The notes below the pieces were generated by a model. It did no database searches. It was not told the DNA's origin and worked only from the letters and a program-made list of their open reading frames with translations. Shown here in pieces: positions 1-6,128 of a stretch of 13,729 nucleotides of DNA. This DNA comes from an uncultured Oscillospiraceae bacterium (GTDB lineage: Bacteria > Bacillota > Clostridia > Oscillospirales > Acutalibacteraceae): NCBI GenBank assembly GCA_900540305.1, contig UQFL01000048.1:1-13729 (forward strand). Direction: 5' to 3'. Positions within the stretch are counted from its first letter, which is position 1; the number at the start of each line of letters is the position of its first letter. A program made the translations under genes and the position numbers.

Positions 1-48
1 TCTACACTTATGCGATCGTCGGCAGCGTCAGATGTGTATAAGAGACAG
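1..48 (+). other. Illumina Nextera Read-1 side adapter (artefact)
   Basis: This is not biological sequence. Bases 1-7 match the end of the P5 flow-cell oligo. Bases 8-15 (TTATGCGA) sit where the i5 index belongs and match, from memory, the Nextera XT index S522. Bases 16-29 are TCGTCGGCAGCGTC. Bases 30-48 are the 19-bp Tn5 mosaic end AGATGTGTATAAGAGACAG. Insert sequence starts at base 49. The adapter contains an ATG at 32 that runs in frame into the first real gene and gives it a false start peptide, MCIRDR. Confidence 0.98.
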
Positions 49-49
49 G

Positions 50-1186
50 TGTATGATGGCTGTAAACCTTGGTACAAGAGGTGCAGATGAGGCAAGAAAC
101 CTTGTTGAATACTGCAACCATAAGGGCGGTACTTATTGGTCAGACCTCAGAAAATCACACGGCGTTGCAGAGCCGCATAATATAAAATTATGGTGTCTTG
201 GAAACGAGATGGACGGCGCATGGCAGATGGGTGCAAAGACAGCTGTTGAATACGGCAGAACTGCACTTGAAGCTTCAAAGGTTATGAAGTGGACCGACCC
301 CACAATTGAAACTGTACTTTGCGGTTCTTCAAGCAGAAACGCAAAAACTTTCGGTCAGTGGGAAGTTGAAAGCCTTGAAGTTGCTTATGACAGCGTAGAC
401 TATGTTTCGCTTCATCAGTATTACGATAACAAAACTGACGATATTCAGAGCTTCCTTGCAAAAACTCTTGAGCTTGACGAGTTTATCTACTCCGTTATCT
501 GCGCTTGCGACTATGTAAAGGCTAAAAAGCGCTCCAAAAAGACAATCAACCTCTCATTTGACGAGTGGAATGTATGGTATCATTCAAATGATGCTGAATT
601 TGAAAAATGGAGCACAGCACCTGCACTCCTTGAGGATATTTATAATTTTGAGGATGCGCTTATGGTGGGCTCAATGCTTATCACACTTCTTCGCCACTGC
701 GACAGAATTAAAGTTGCGTGCATAGCTCAGCTTGTAAATGTTATCGCTCCGATTATGACTAAAACGGGCGGCGGTGTGTTTGAGCAGACTATTTTCTATC
801 CCTTTATGCACCTTTCAAATTACGGAAAAGGCGTTGCTCTTCTTCCGCTTATTGACTGCCCCAAATATGATTGCAAAGAGTTTACCGATGTTCCTTATCT
901 TGAGTCAATCGCTACATATGATGAGGAAAATGAAGAAATGGTAATCTTCTGCGTTAACAAGAGCCTTGATGAAAACGCTCTTCTCAGCGTAAATATGCTT
1001 GATTTTGAGGGCTATAAACCCGTAGAATTTATTTCAATGGACGGGTATAATAAAAAAGACGAAAATTCACTCGAGGAAATTAAGGTTAAACCTCACGAAA
1101 ACGAACTTCCCGTAATTGATGATTCAGTTATGGAAGTTGATATGAAACCCTTGAGCTGGAATGTAATTAGACTTAAGAAAGACTGA
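50..1186 (+). CDS. abfA: GH51 alpha-L-arabinofuranosidase, 5'-truncated by contig start
   Basis: This is the C-terminal three quarters of an exo-acting alpha-L-arabinofuranosidase of family GH51, which removes arabinofuranosyl side groups from arabinan or arabinoxylan fragments. About 379 native codons remain of a family length near 500, so roughly 115-120 N-terminal residues are missing. The first native codon is at 50; anything upstream in this frame is adapter. The acid/base Glu lies in GNEMDG (codon 206-208). The nucleophile Glu lies in SFDEWN (codon 563-565). They are 119 residues apart, as in characterised GH51 enzymes (Glu175/Glu294 in the Geobacillus enzyme, from memory). Most of the (beta/alpha)8 barrel and the C-terminal beta-sandwich are present. 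No signal peptide can be judged, but the family is usually cytoplasmic. A PHP-domain gene follows after 4 nt, probably in the same transcript. Exact substrate specificity within GH51 cannot be read from sequence. Confidence 0.93.
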   Translation, partial: CMMAVNLGTRGADEARNLVEYCNHKGGTYWSDLRKSHGVAEPHNIKLWCLGNEMDGAWQMGAKTAVEYGRTALEASKVMKWTDPTIETVLCGSSSRNAKTFGQWEVESLEVAYDSVDYVSLHQYYDNKTDDIQSFLAKTLELDEFIYSVICACDYVKAKKRSKKTINLSFDEWNVWYHSNDAEFEKWSTAPALLEDIYNFEDALMVGSMLITLLRHCDRIKVACIAQLVNVIAPIMTKTGGGVFEQTIFYPFMHLSNYGKGVALLPLIDCPKYDCKEFTDVPYLESIATYDEENEEMVIFCVNKSLDENALLSVNMLDFEGYKPVEFISMDGYNKKDENSLEEIKVKPHENELPVIDDSVMEVDMKPLSWNVIRLKKD

Positions 1187-1190
1187 TAAA

Positions 1191-1850
1191 ATGAGTTATA
1201 AATACGAACTGCACTGTCATACTGCGTGCACCTCAAGATGCGGCAGGGTTGAACCTGAAAGAATAGTAGAGCTTTATCAGAATGCCGGTTATGACGGTAT
1301 CGTTGTCACCGACCATTACAGCCCTATGACTTTCTCACGCCCTTGGGCGCCGCAGACGCAGGTTGATTTTTATCTTGGGGGATACAGACGAATGCGGGCC
1401 GCTGCAAAAGACGGCTTTACAGTGCTGCTCGGAATGGAATTGCGCCACCACGCAACGGCAAACGACTATCTGATTTACGGTATGACAGAGGAATTTATAT
1501 ATTCCGCAGGTAATCTGCTTTTAAAAGGCGCCCGTGATATGCGAAAATTCTGTGACGAAAACGGTTTTCTGCTTTTTCAGGCACACCCGTTCAGACCGTT
1601 TATTACGAGATGTAATCCGGTTTATCTTGACGGTGTAGAGGTTTATAACGGAAAAACTCCGCTAAAGGAAAATCAAAAGGCGGAAAACTGGGCGAAGAAG
1701 CATAACAAGATTATGGTTTCCGGCTCGGATTTTCATACGGAAAAGCACCTTGCACGCGGTGGCATTATTACCGAAAAAGCAATTAAATCAAATAATGATT
1801 TAGTACAAATACTGAAAAAAGGCGAGTTTTCTCTTGTAAAAACGGAGTAA
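1191..1850 (+). CDS. PHP-domain metal-dependent hydrolase (phosphoesterase-like)
   Basis: A 219-residue protein made of a single PHP domain, the polymerase-and-histidinol-phosphatase type barrel that binds two or three metals and hydrolyses phosphoesters. Visible metal-ligand motifs are H8-C-H10, TDH at 40-42, Glu83 in GMELR, AHPF with His132, and GSDFH with Asp180 and His182. The set is complete, so the enzyme looks intact. There is no signal peptide or membrane segment, so it is predicted cytoplasmic. The start follows the arabinofuranosidase stop by 4 nt with only a weak purine-rich stretch (AAGAAAG) upstream, which suggests translational coupling. A strong hairpin terminator follows. The substrate is unknown. 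Relatives include the YciV/RNase AM-like nucleases, histidinol phosphatases and many uncharacterised proteins. Pairing with a glycosidase hints at a sugar-phosphate role, but that is inference. Confidence 0.85.
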   Translation: MSYKYELHCHTACTSRCGRVEPERIVELYQNAGYDGIVVTDHYSPMTFSRPWAPQTQVDFYLGGYRRMRAAAKDGFTVLLGMELRHHATANDYLIYGMTEEFIYSAGNLLLKGARDMRKFCDENGFLLFQAHPFRPFITRCNPVYLDGVEVYNGKTPLKENQKAENWAKKHNKIMVSGSDFHTEKHLARGGIITEKAIKSNNDLVQILKKGEFSLVKTE

Positions 1851-1892
1851 TTAATATATAATTTTTTAAAATTGCGGATATTTATAAGTGTT

Positions 1893-1924
1893 GAAAACCG
1901 TATCTGCGATACGGTTTTCGTTTT
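1893..1924 (+). terminator. Intrinsic terminator after the GH51-PHP pair
   Basis: GAAAACCGTATC (1893-1904), a 3-nt TGC loop and GATACGGTTTTC (1908-1919) form a perfect 12-bp stem, followed by GTTTT. It lies 42 nt after the PHP stop and separates that transcript from nfnA. The stem also reads as a terminator-like hairpin on the other strand, but no minus-strand gene needs it there. Confidence 0.88.
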
Positions 1925-1965
1925 ATGTATAACGAACTAAACTTAAATATACGGAGAGGGTATAT

Positions 1966-2802
1966 ATGTACAAGATACTGAAAAAGGAAGAGCTCAACAG
2001 CAGCGTAACAAGAATGGTTATCGAAGCGCCGTTTGTTGCGGCTAAAGCACAGCCGGGTCAGTTCATCATCCTTAGAGTGGACGAAAAAGGCGAGAGAGTT
2101 CCGCTCACAATCGCTGATTATGACAGGGAAAATAAGACGGTAACAATTATTTTCCAGGTTGTAGGTGCTGAAACATCACGCCTCAATATGAAAAACGAGG
2201 GAGATTATATCCAGGATTTCGTGGGTCCTCTCGGAAACGCTACTAAGACAGAAGGCTATAAGAAAGTTGCCGTTGTAGGCGGCGGCGTTGGTACGGCAAT
2301 CGCTTATCCCGTAGCTAAAAAATTCCATAAAAACGGCACTGTTGTTCATTCAATAGTTGGCTTCAGAAACAAAGACCTTGTTATTCTCCAAAATGAATTT
2401 GAGGCTGTTTCAGATAAATTTGTGCTTGTCAGCGATGACGGCTCAACAGGCAAGCAGGGCTTTGTAACCGACGCTCTTAAAGAGCTTATTGACGGCGGCG
2501 AGAATTATGACCTTGTTATTGCAATCGGTCCGCTTCCGATGATGAAATTCGTTTGCAAGCTCACTAAAGAATATAATATTAAAACAATCGTTTCAATGAA
2601 TCCGATTATGATAGACGGAACAGGTATGTGCGGCGGCTGCCGTCTTACCGTTGGCGGCGAAACAAAATTTGCGTGCGTAGACGGCCCCGAGTTTGACGGT
2701 CACCTCGTTGATTTTGATGAAGCTATGGAGAGAGGTTCAATGTATAAGAAATTTGAACACTCAGCAGAATGCAACCTTATGAAAAAGGAGGTTCAGGAGT
2801 AA
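1966..2802 (+). CDS. nfnA: NfnA-like ferredoxin-NADP+ reductase subunit alpha (FAD, [2Fe-2S])
   Basis: A 278-residue flavoprotein of the ferredoxin-NADP+ reductase / dihydroorotate dehydrogenase electron-transfer (PyrK) family, expected to be the small subunit of a cytoplasmic NADH-dependent reduced ferredoxin:NADP+ oxidoreductase. The N-terminal FAD-binding barrel carries R44-V-P-L-T48. A nucleotide-binding domain has GGGVG at 105-109. The C-terminal iron-sulfur segment has C222-G-G-C225 and C237. The first Cys of the PyrK-type C-x4-C motif is replaced by Asp217. As I recall, Nfn crystal structures show an Asp ligand to this [2Fe-2S] cluster, which supports Nfn rather than PyrK. The start has a good GGAGAGG ribosome site (1953-1959). 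The stop overlaps the start of nfnB by one base. Older annotations may call it sulfide dehydrogenase subunit SudB. Confidence 0.88.
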   Translation: MYKILKKEELNSSVTRMVIEAPFVAAKAQPGQFIILRVDEKGERVPLTIADYDRENKTVTIIFQVVGAETSRLNMKNEGDYIQDFVGPLGNATKTEGYKKVAVVGGGVGTAIAYPVAKKFHKNGTVVHSIVGFRNKDLVILQNEFEAVSDKFVLVSDDGSTGKQGFVTDALKELIDGGENYDLVIAIGPLPMMKFVCKLTKEYNIKTIVSMNPIMIDGTGMCGGCRLTVGGETKFACVDGPEFDGHLVDFDEAMERGSMYKKFEHSAECNLMKKEVQE

Positions 2803-4181
2803 TGGATATTACTAAAAAGCACCCTATGCCGTGTCAGGAACCCCTTGTAAGAAACAGAAATTTCAAAGAGGTTGCGCTCGGTTATGATGAAAATACGGCA
2901 ATCGAAGAGGCAAAGCGTTGCCTTAATTGTAAGCATCGCCCCTGCGTTTCAGGTTGCCCCGTAAATATTGCAATTCCCGATTTTATCGCTCTTGTTGCAG
3001 AGGGAAAATTTGAAGAGGCTTATCAGGTTATAAGCAATACTTCAGCGCTTCCCGCAGTTTGCGGAAGAGTTTGCCCCCAGGAAAAGCAGTGCGAATCAAA
3101 ATGTGTAAGAGGAATAAAGGGCGAATCAGTAGGAATCGGCAGACTTGAAAGATTTGTTGCGGATTATCATAATAACCACAGCGAAATCAAACAGCAGGAA
3201 ATTGAGAAAAACGGCAAGAGCGTTGCTATCATAGGCTCAGGTCCGAGCTCGCTCACTTGTGCAGGCGACCTTGCTAAAATGGGATATAAGGTAACAATTT
3301 TCGAGGCTCTCCATGTTGCGGGCGGCGTTCTTGTTTACGGTATCCCCGAATTCAGACTTCCTAAGTCAATCGTAGCAAGAGAAGTAGAGGGCTTAAAAGC
3401 ACTCGGCGTTGATATTGAAACTAATGTTGTTATAGGCAAAAGTATTTCAGTAGACGATATTCTTCAAAAATATGACGCTGTATTCATCGGTTCAGGCGCA
3501 GGACTTCCGAGATTTATGGGAATTGAGGGCGAAAACCTCAAGGGCGTATATTCTGCAAATGAGTTTTTGACAAGAATTAATCTTATGAAAGCTTATGAGG
3601 AGAACAGCCGTACTCCCGTTCAGCATGGTAAAAGAGTTGCCGTTGTAGGCGGCGGAAATGTTGCTATGGACGCCGCAAGATGCGCAATGCGTCTCGGTGC
3701 AGAGCATGTTTATGTTATTTACCGCCGTTCTATGGATGAAATTCCTGCAAGAGCTGAAGAAGTTGAGCACGCTCAGGAAGAGCAGATTGAATTCAGAACG
3801 CTCACAAATCCCGTTCGTATTCTTGGTGACGATGATAAGAATGTGTGCGGAATCGAATGTATTGATATGGAACTCGGCGAGCCTGATGAATCGGGCAGAA
3901 GAAGACCTGTTGCTGTTAAAGGCAGTGAGCATGTTATTGATGTTGATTGCGTAATAATCGCAATCGGTACATCACCCAATCCGCTTATCAAGGTTACTAC
4001 TGCAGGGCTTGATGTTGATAAAAGAGGTTGTATTGTTGCTGATGAAAGCGGTAAAACCTCAAGAGATGGTGTTTTCGCAGGCGGAGATACAGTTACGGGC
4101 GCCGCAACTGTAATCAAAGCAATGGGTGCAGGCAAAGCTTCTGCAAAGGCTATTGACGAATATCTCAAAAATAAGCAGTAA
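2802..4181 (+). CDS. nfnB: NfnB-like NADPH oxidoreductase / glutamate synthase small-subunit homologue
   Basis: A 459-residue iron-sulfur flavoprotein homologous to the glutamate synthase small subunit. With NfnA it would bifurcate electrons between NADPH, NAD+ and ferredoxin, balancing redox pools in an anaerobe. The N-terminal helical domain carries two four-cysteine sets, C40/C43/C48/C52 and C87/C91/C97/C101. The FAD site is GSGPSSL at 145-151. The NADPH site begins at GGGNVAMD (283-290) and is followed by a YRR motif. A C-terminal FAGGD motif closes the flavin fold. The start at 2802 was chosen because GGAGG (2787-2791) lies 10 nt upstream and it overlaps the nfnA stop as TAATG; an in-frame ATG at 2769 would sit deep inside nfnA. 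No large glutamate synthase subunit is nearby. Alternative names are GltA or SudA. The call rests on pairing with nfnA, because the family itself is often mis-annotated. Confidence 0.88.
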   Translation: MDITKKHPMPCQEPLVRNRNFKEVALGYDENTAIEEAKRCLNCKHRPCVSGCPVNIAIPDFIALVAEGKFEEAYQVISNTSALPAVCGRVCPQEKQCESKCVRGIKGESVGIGRLERFVADYHNNHSEIKQQEIEKNGKSVAIIGSGPSSLTCAGDLAKMGYKVTIFEALHVAGGVLVYGIPEFRLPKSIVAREVEGLKALGVDIETNVVIGKSISVDDILQKYDAVFIGSGAGLPRFMGIEGENLKGVYSANEFLTRINLMKAYEENSRTPVQHGKRVAVVGGGNVAMDAARCAMRLGAEHVYVIYRRSMDEIPARAEEVEHAQEEQIEFRTLTNPVRILGDDDKNVCGIECIDMELGEPDESGRRRPVAVKGSEHVIDVDCVIIAIGTSPNPLIKVTTAGLDVDKRGCIVADESGKTSRDGVFAGGDTVTGAATVIKAMGAGKASAKAIDEYLKNKQ

Positions 4182-4196
4182 TATAATGTATATAAT

Positions 4197-4234
4197 AAAA
4201 GCACGACTTTGATTATCAAAGGCGTGCTTTTTTT
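4197..4234 (+). terminator. Intrinsic terminator after nfnAB
   Basis: AAAAGCACG and CTTTGAT (4197-4213) pair with ATCAAAG and CGTGCTTTT (4215-4231), with one A/G mismatch in the middle of the stem and a 1-3 nt loop. The helix runs into a T run ending at 4234. It starts 15 nt after the nfnB stop. Confidence 0.88.
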
Positions 4235-4345
4235 ATGCGTTTTTGGTATGACTGTTTTTATTATCGTTTTACCGAAACGGTCAAAATCGTGCAAAAATAT
4301 CGCTTTTCTTTGTTTAAAAGCAACTGAAAATCGCTTAATAATTGT

Positions 4346-4370
4346 TGAAATGAACGAAAGTGAATGAGAG
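4346..4370 (+). promoter_or_regulatory. Putative FruR (DeoR-family) operator, phased pentamers
   Basis: Five consecutive 5-nt units (TGAAA, TGAAC, GAAAG, TGAAT, GAGAG) abut the -35 box of the fruR promoter. Read on the other strand they give TTTCA/TTTCG-type repeats. Several DeoR-family repressors are known to bind tandem TTTC-containing repeats, and this regulator is encoded immediately downstream. Position and pattern are seen; binding by FruR is inferred. Confidence 0.4.
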
Positions 4371-4373
4371 ACA

Positions 4374-4402
4374 TTGACTATTTGTGACTGAATTGCTAAA
4401 AT
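4374..4402 (+). promoter_or_regulatory. Sigma-A promoter of fruR-fruK-fruA-ptsH-ptsI
   Basis: TTGACT (4374-4379) and TAAAAT (4397-4402) are separated by exactly 17 nt. Each differs from the consensus hexamer by one base. Transcription would start near 4408-4410, giving a leader of about 30 nt before the fruR ATG at 4441. No other promoter of this quality is visible before ptsI. Confidence 0.75.
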
Positions 4403-4440
4403 CAAAGTGTAATCAGAACTGACGAGTTCGGAGGCGCAAA

Positions 4441-5190
4441 ATGTTAAATCAGGAAAGAAAAAATAAAATTCTTCATATTATTGAGCATAAAGGAGCAGTC
4501 AGCGTAACGGAGCTTACAAAACTTCTTGATGCTTCTGAATCAACAATAAGAAGAGATTTGATAGAACTTTCAAAAAAGGGAAATATTAATAGGGTGCACG
4601 GCGGTGCAACGCTGAATCGCAGACAGTTTATTTCCCTTGAACCGCAGGTAAGCGAAAAAGAAACGGAAAATATTGAAGAAAAGAAAAAAATTGCCGCTTA
4701 CTGCGCGTCCCAAATTCAGGGCGATGACTTTATTTATATTGACGCAGGAACAACAACGCTTTATATGATTGATTATATAAACAGCGATTGCAGCGCAAGT
4801 TTTGTTACAAACGGAATAAGCCACGCTAAGAAAATGCTTGAAAAAGGGCTTAATGTTTATGTTCTCGGCGGTAAGCTGAAAAAAACAACAGAAGCTGTTG
4901 TTGGGCTTATGGCGGCAAGAAGTATTCATAACTTCAATTTTACAAAAGCTTTTATCGGAGCAAACGGCGTGTCAGATATAAACGGCTTTACAACTCCCGA
5001 TACGGAAGAGGCTTTTGTAAAAGCTGCGGCTATGGAAAATTCATTCGTAACATATGTTATGGCTGATTCTTCAAAATTCGGAAAGGTTTCGTCTGTGCGT
5101 TTTGCGGCAATAGATACGGCTTGTATCGTTACTGACAAACAGCCTGACGATGTATATAAAAATAAAACCGTAATAAAAGTGCTTGATTAG
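4441..5190 (+). CDS. fruR: DeoR-family transcriptional repressor of the fructose operon
   Basis: A 249-residue DeoR-family regulator of normal family length. An N-terminal winged helix-turn-helix occupies about residues 1-57, with the recognition region around ELTKLLDASESTIRRDL (24-40) and the family-typical RVHGGA after it. The C-terminal effector domain has DAGTTT (101-106), VTNG (122-125) and a GG motif near 143, which form the sugar-phosphate pocket of the ribose-isomerase-like fold. A good GGAGG (4430-4434) lies 6 nt before the ATG. As first gene of the fru operon it is expected to repress its own operon and to respond to fructose-1-phosphate or a related phosphosugar. The effector is inferred from FruR homologues, not seen. 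The gap to fruK is 13 nt. Confidence 0.88.
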   Translation: MLNQERKNKILHIIEHKGAVSVTELTKLLDASESTIRRDLIELSKKGNINRVHGGATLNRRQFISLEPQVSEKETENIEEKKKIAAYCASQIQGDDFIYIDAGTTTLYMIDYINSDCSASFVTNGISHAKKMLEKGLNVYVLGGKLKKTTEAVVGLMAARSIHNFNFTKAFIGANGVSDINGFTTPDTEEAFVKAAAMENSFVTYVMADSSKFGKVSSVRFAAIDTACIVTDKQPDDVYKNKTVIKVLD

Positions 5191-5203
5191 GAGGCGACGG
5201 AAA

Positions 5204-6106
5204 ATGATTTATACAGTTACCTTTAACCCCGCCCTTGATTATGTTATGAAGGTTGAAAAGCTAAGGTACGATGATATTAACCGCACCTACGGCGAAGAAC
5301 TGAATTACGGCGGCAAGGGCATCAATGTTTCCGCTGTTCTTTCAACGCTCGGCGTTGAAAATGTAGCCCTTGGCTTCAAGGCAGGATTTACGGGCGAAAA
5401 GCTTGAGGAAATGCTCAGGCAGGACGGCATTAAAACAGACTTTATAAGCCTTGCAAAAGGAAACACAAGAATTAATGTAAAAATAAAATCAGATACGGAG
5501 CTTGATATTAACGCCTGCGGCCCTGAAATCAGCGGTGAAGAGGTTGAAAAGCTCTTTGAAAAAATTGCATCGCTTAAACAAGGTGATGTGCTCGTGCTTG
5601 CGGGAAGCGTTCCGAAAGAATTACCAAGCGATATTTATGAACAGATTCTCGCAAAAACTTCTGAAAACGGCGTTGAAGCTGTTGTTGATTCAACGGGCGA
5701 ACTTCTTTTGAATGTACTCAAATACAAGCCGTTTTTGATAAAGCCGAATAATTTTGAACTCGGCGACCTTTTTGGGGTAAAAATAAAGAATGAAGAAGAA
5801 ATAATCAGATACGCAAAGGAACTTCAGAAAATGGGTGCACGCAATGTGCTTGTTTCAAGAGGAAAAGACGGAGCGCTTCTGATAGATGAAAACCAAAACA
5901 CCTATTCAATAGGTATTATTCCCGGAAAACCGCTCAATTCAGTTGGATGCGGGGATTCAATGGTTGCAGGCTTCGTTGCCGGCTATTTGGAAAAGCACGA
6001 TTACGCATATGCTTTAAAGCTTGGCTCAGCTTGTTCAAACGCAACGGCGTTCAGTTATTCACTTGCAAATGCTCAAGGCATAAGAGATGCCTTTGAAAAA
6101 TTATAA
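5204..6106 (+). CDS. fruK: 1-phosphofructokinase
   Basis: A 300-residue PfkB-family sugar kinase that phosphorylates fructose-1-phosphate to fructose-1,6-bisphosphate with ATP. Visible landmarks are the substrate-binding N-terminus TFNPALDYVM, the GGKGINVS motif near residues 38-45, the PfkB signature LVSRGKDGALL, and GCGDS with the catalytic base Asp251 followed by the anion-hole region. The start at 5204 is preceded by AGGAGG (5189-5194), which overlaps the fruR stop; an ATG at 5183 lies inside fruR and has no such site. By sequence alone, tagatose-6-phosphate kinase (LacC) is the main alternative. Position between a DeoR regulator and a fructose-type EIIABC makes FruK much more likely. The protein is soluble and cytoplasmic. 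Confidence 0.92.
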   Translation: MIYTVTFNPALDYVMKVEKLRYDDINRTYGEELNYGGKGINVSAVLSTLGVENVALGFKAGFTGEKLEEMLRQDGIKTDFISLAKGNTRINVKIKSDTELDINACGPEISGEEVEKLFEKIASLKQGDVLVLAGSVPKELPSDIYEQILAKTSENGVEAVVDSTGELLLNVLKYKPFLIKPNNFELGDLFGVKIKNEEEIIRYAKELQKMGARNVLVSRGKDGALLIDENQNTYSIGIIPGKPLNSVGCGDSMVAGFVAGYLEKHDYAYALKLGSACSNATAFSYSLANAQGIRDAFEKL

Positions 6107-6128
6107 TAATTTTACGGAGGGAAAAATT

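Larger units (their letters stand above)
4182..4440 (+). promoter_or_regulatory. 259-nt regulatory region upstream of the fru-pts operon
   Basis: Apart from the nfnAB terminator, this gap contains no plausible coding sequence. In order it holds an imperfect dyad around ACCGAAACGGT (4267-4285), an AT-rich stretch, a block of GAA-rich 5-nt repeats (4346-4370), a sigma-A promoter (4374-4402), and a short inverted repeat just before the fruR ribosome site (4416-4429). I found no convincing catabolite-responsive (cre) element. Confidence 0.7.

Noticed and set aside
30..48. Tn5-type transposon end as evidence of a mobile element
   Set aside because: It is the engineered mosaic end inside a complete Nextera adapter with an index, matched by the partner adapter at the other contig end.
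1850..1965. Possible catabolite-responsive element near TGAAAACCG
   Set aside because: The spacing does not fit the cre consensus (one extra base before CG), and the bases belong to the terminator stem.
2769..2801. Upstream in-frame ATG that would extend nfnB by 11 residues
   Set aside because: It lies well inside nfnA, and the ATG at 2802 has GGAGG at a suitable distance and gives the family N-terminus.
3773..4405. Long minus-strand open frame opposite the end of nfnB
   Set aside because: It is antisense to a well-supported gene, crosses the terminator hairpin, and its translation shows no recognisable fold or ribosome site.
6087..6128. Upstream in-frame ATG that would extend fruA by 14 residues
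   Set aside because: It overlaps the fruK coding region and lacks a ribosome site, whereas GGAGGG precedes the ATG at 6129.
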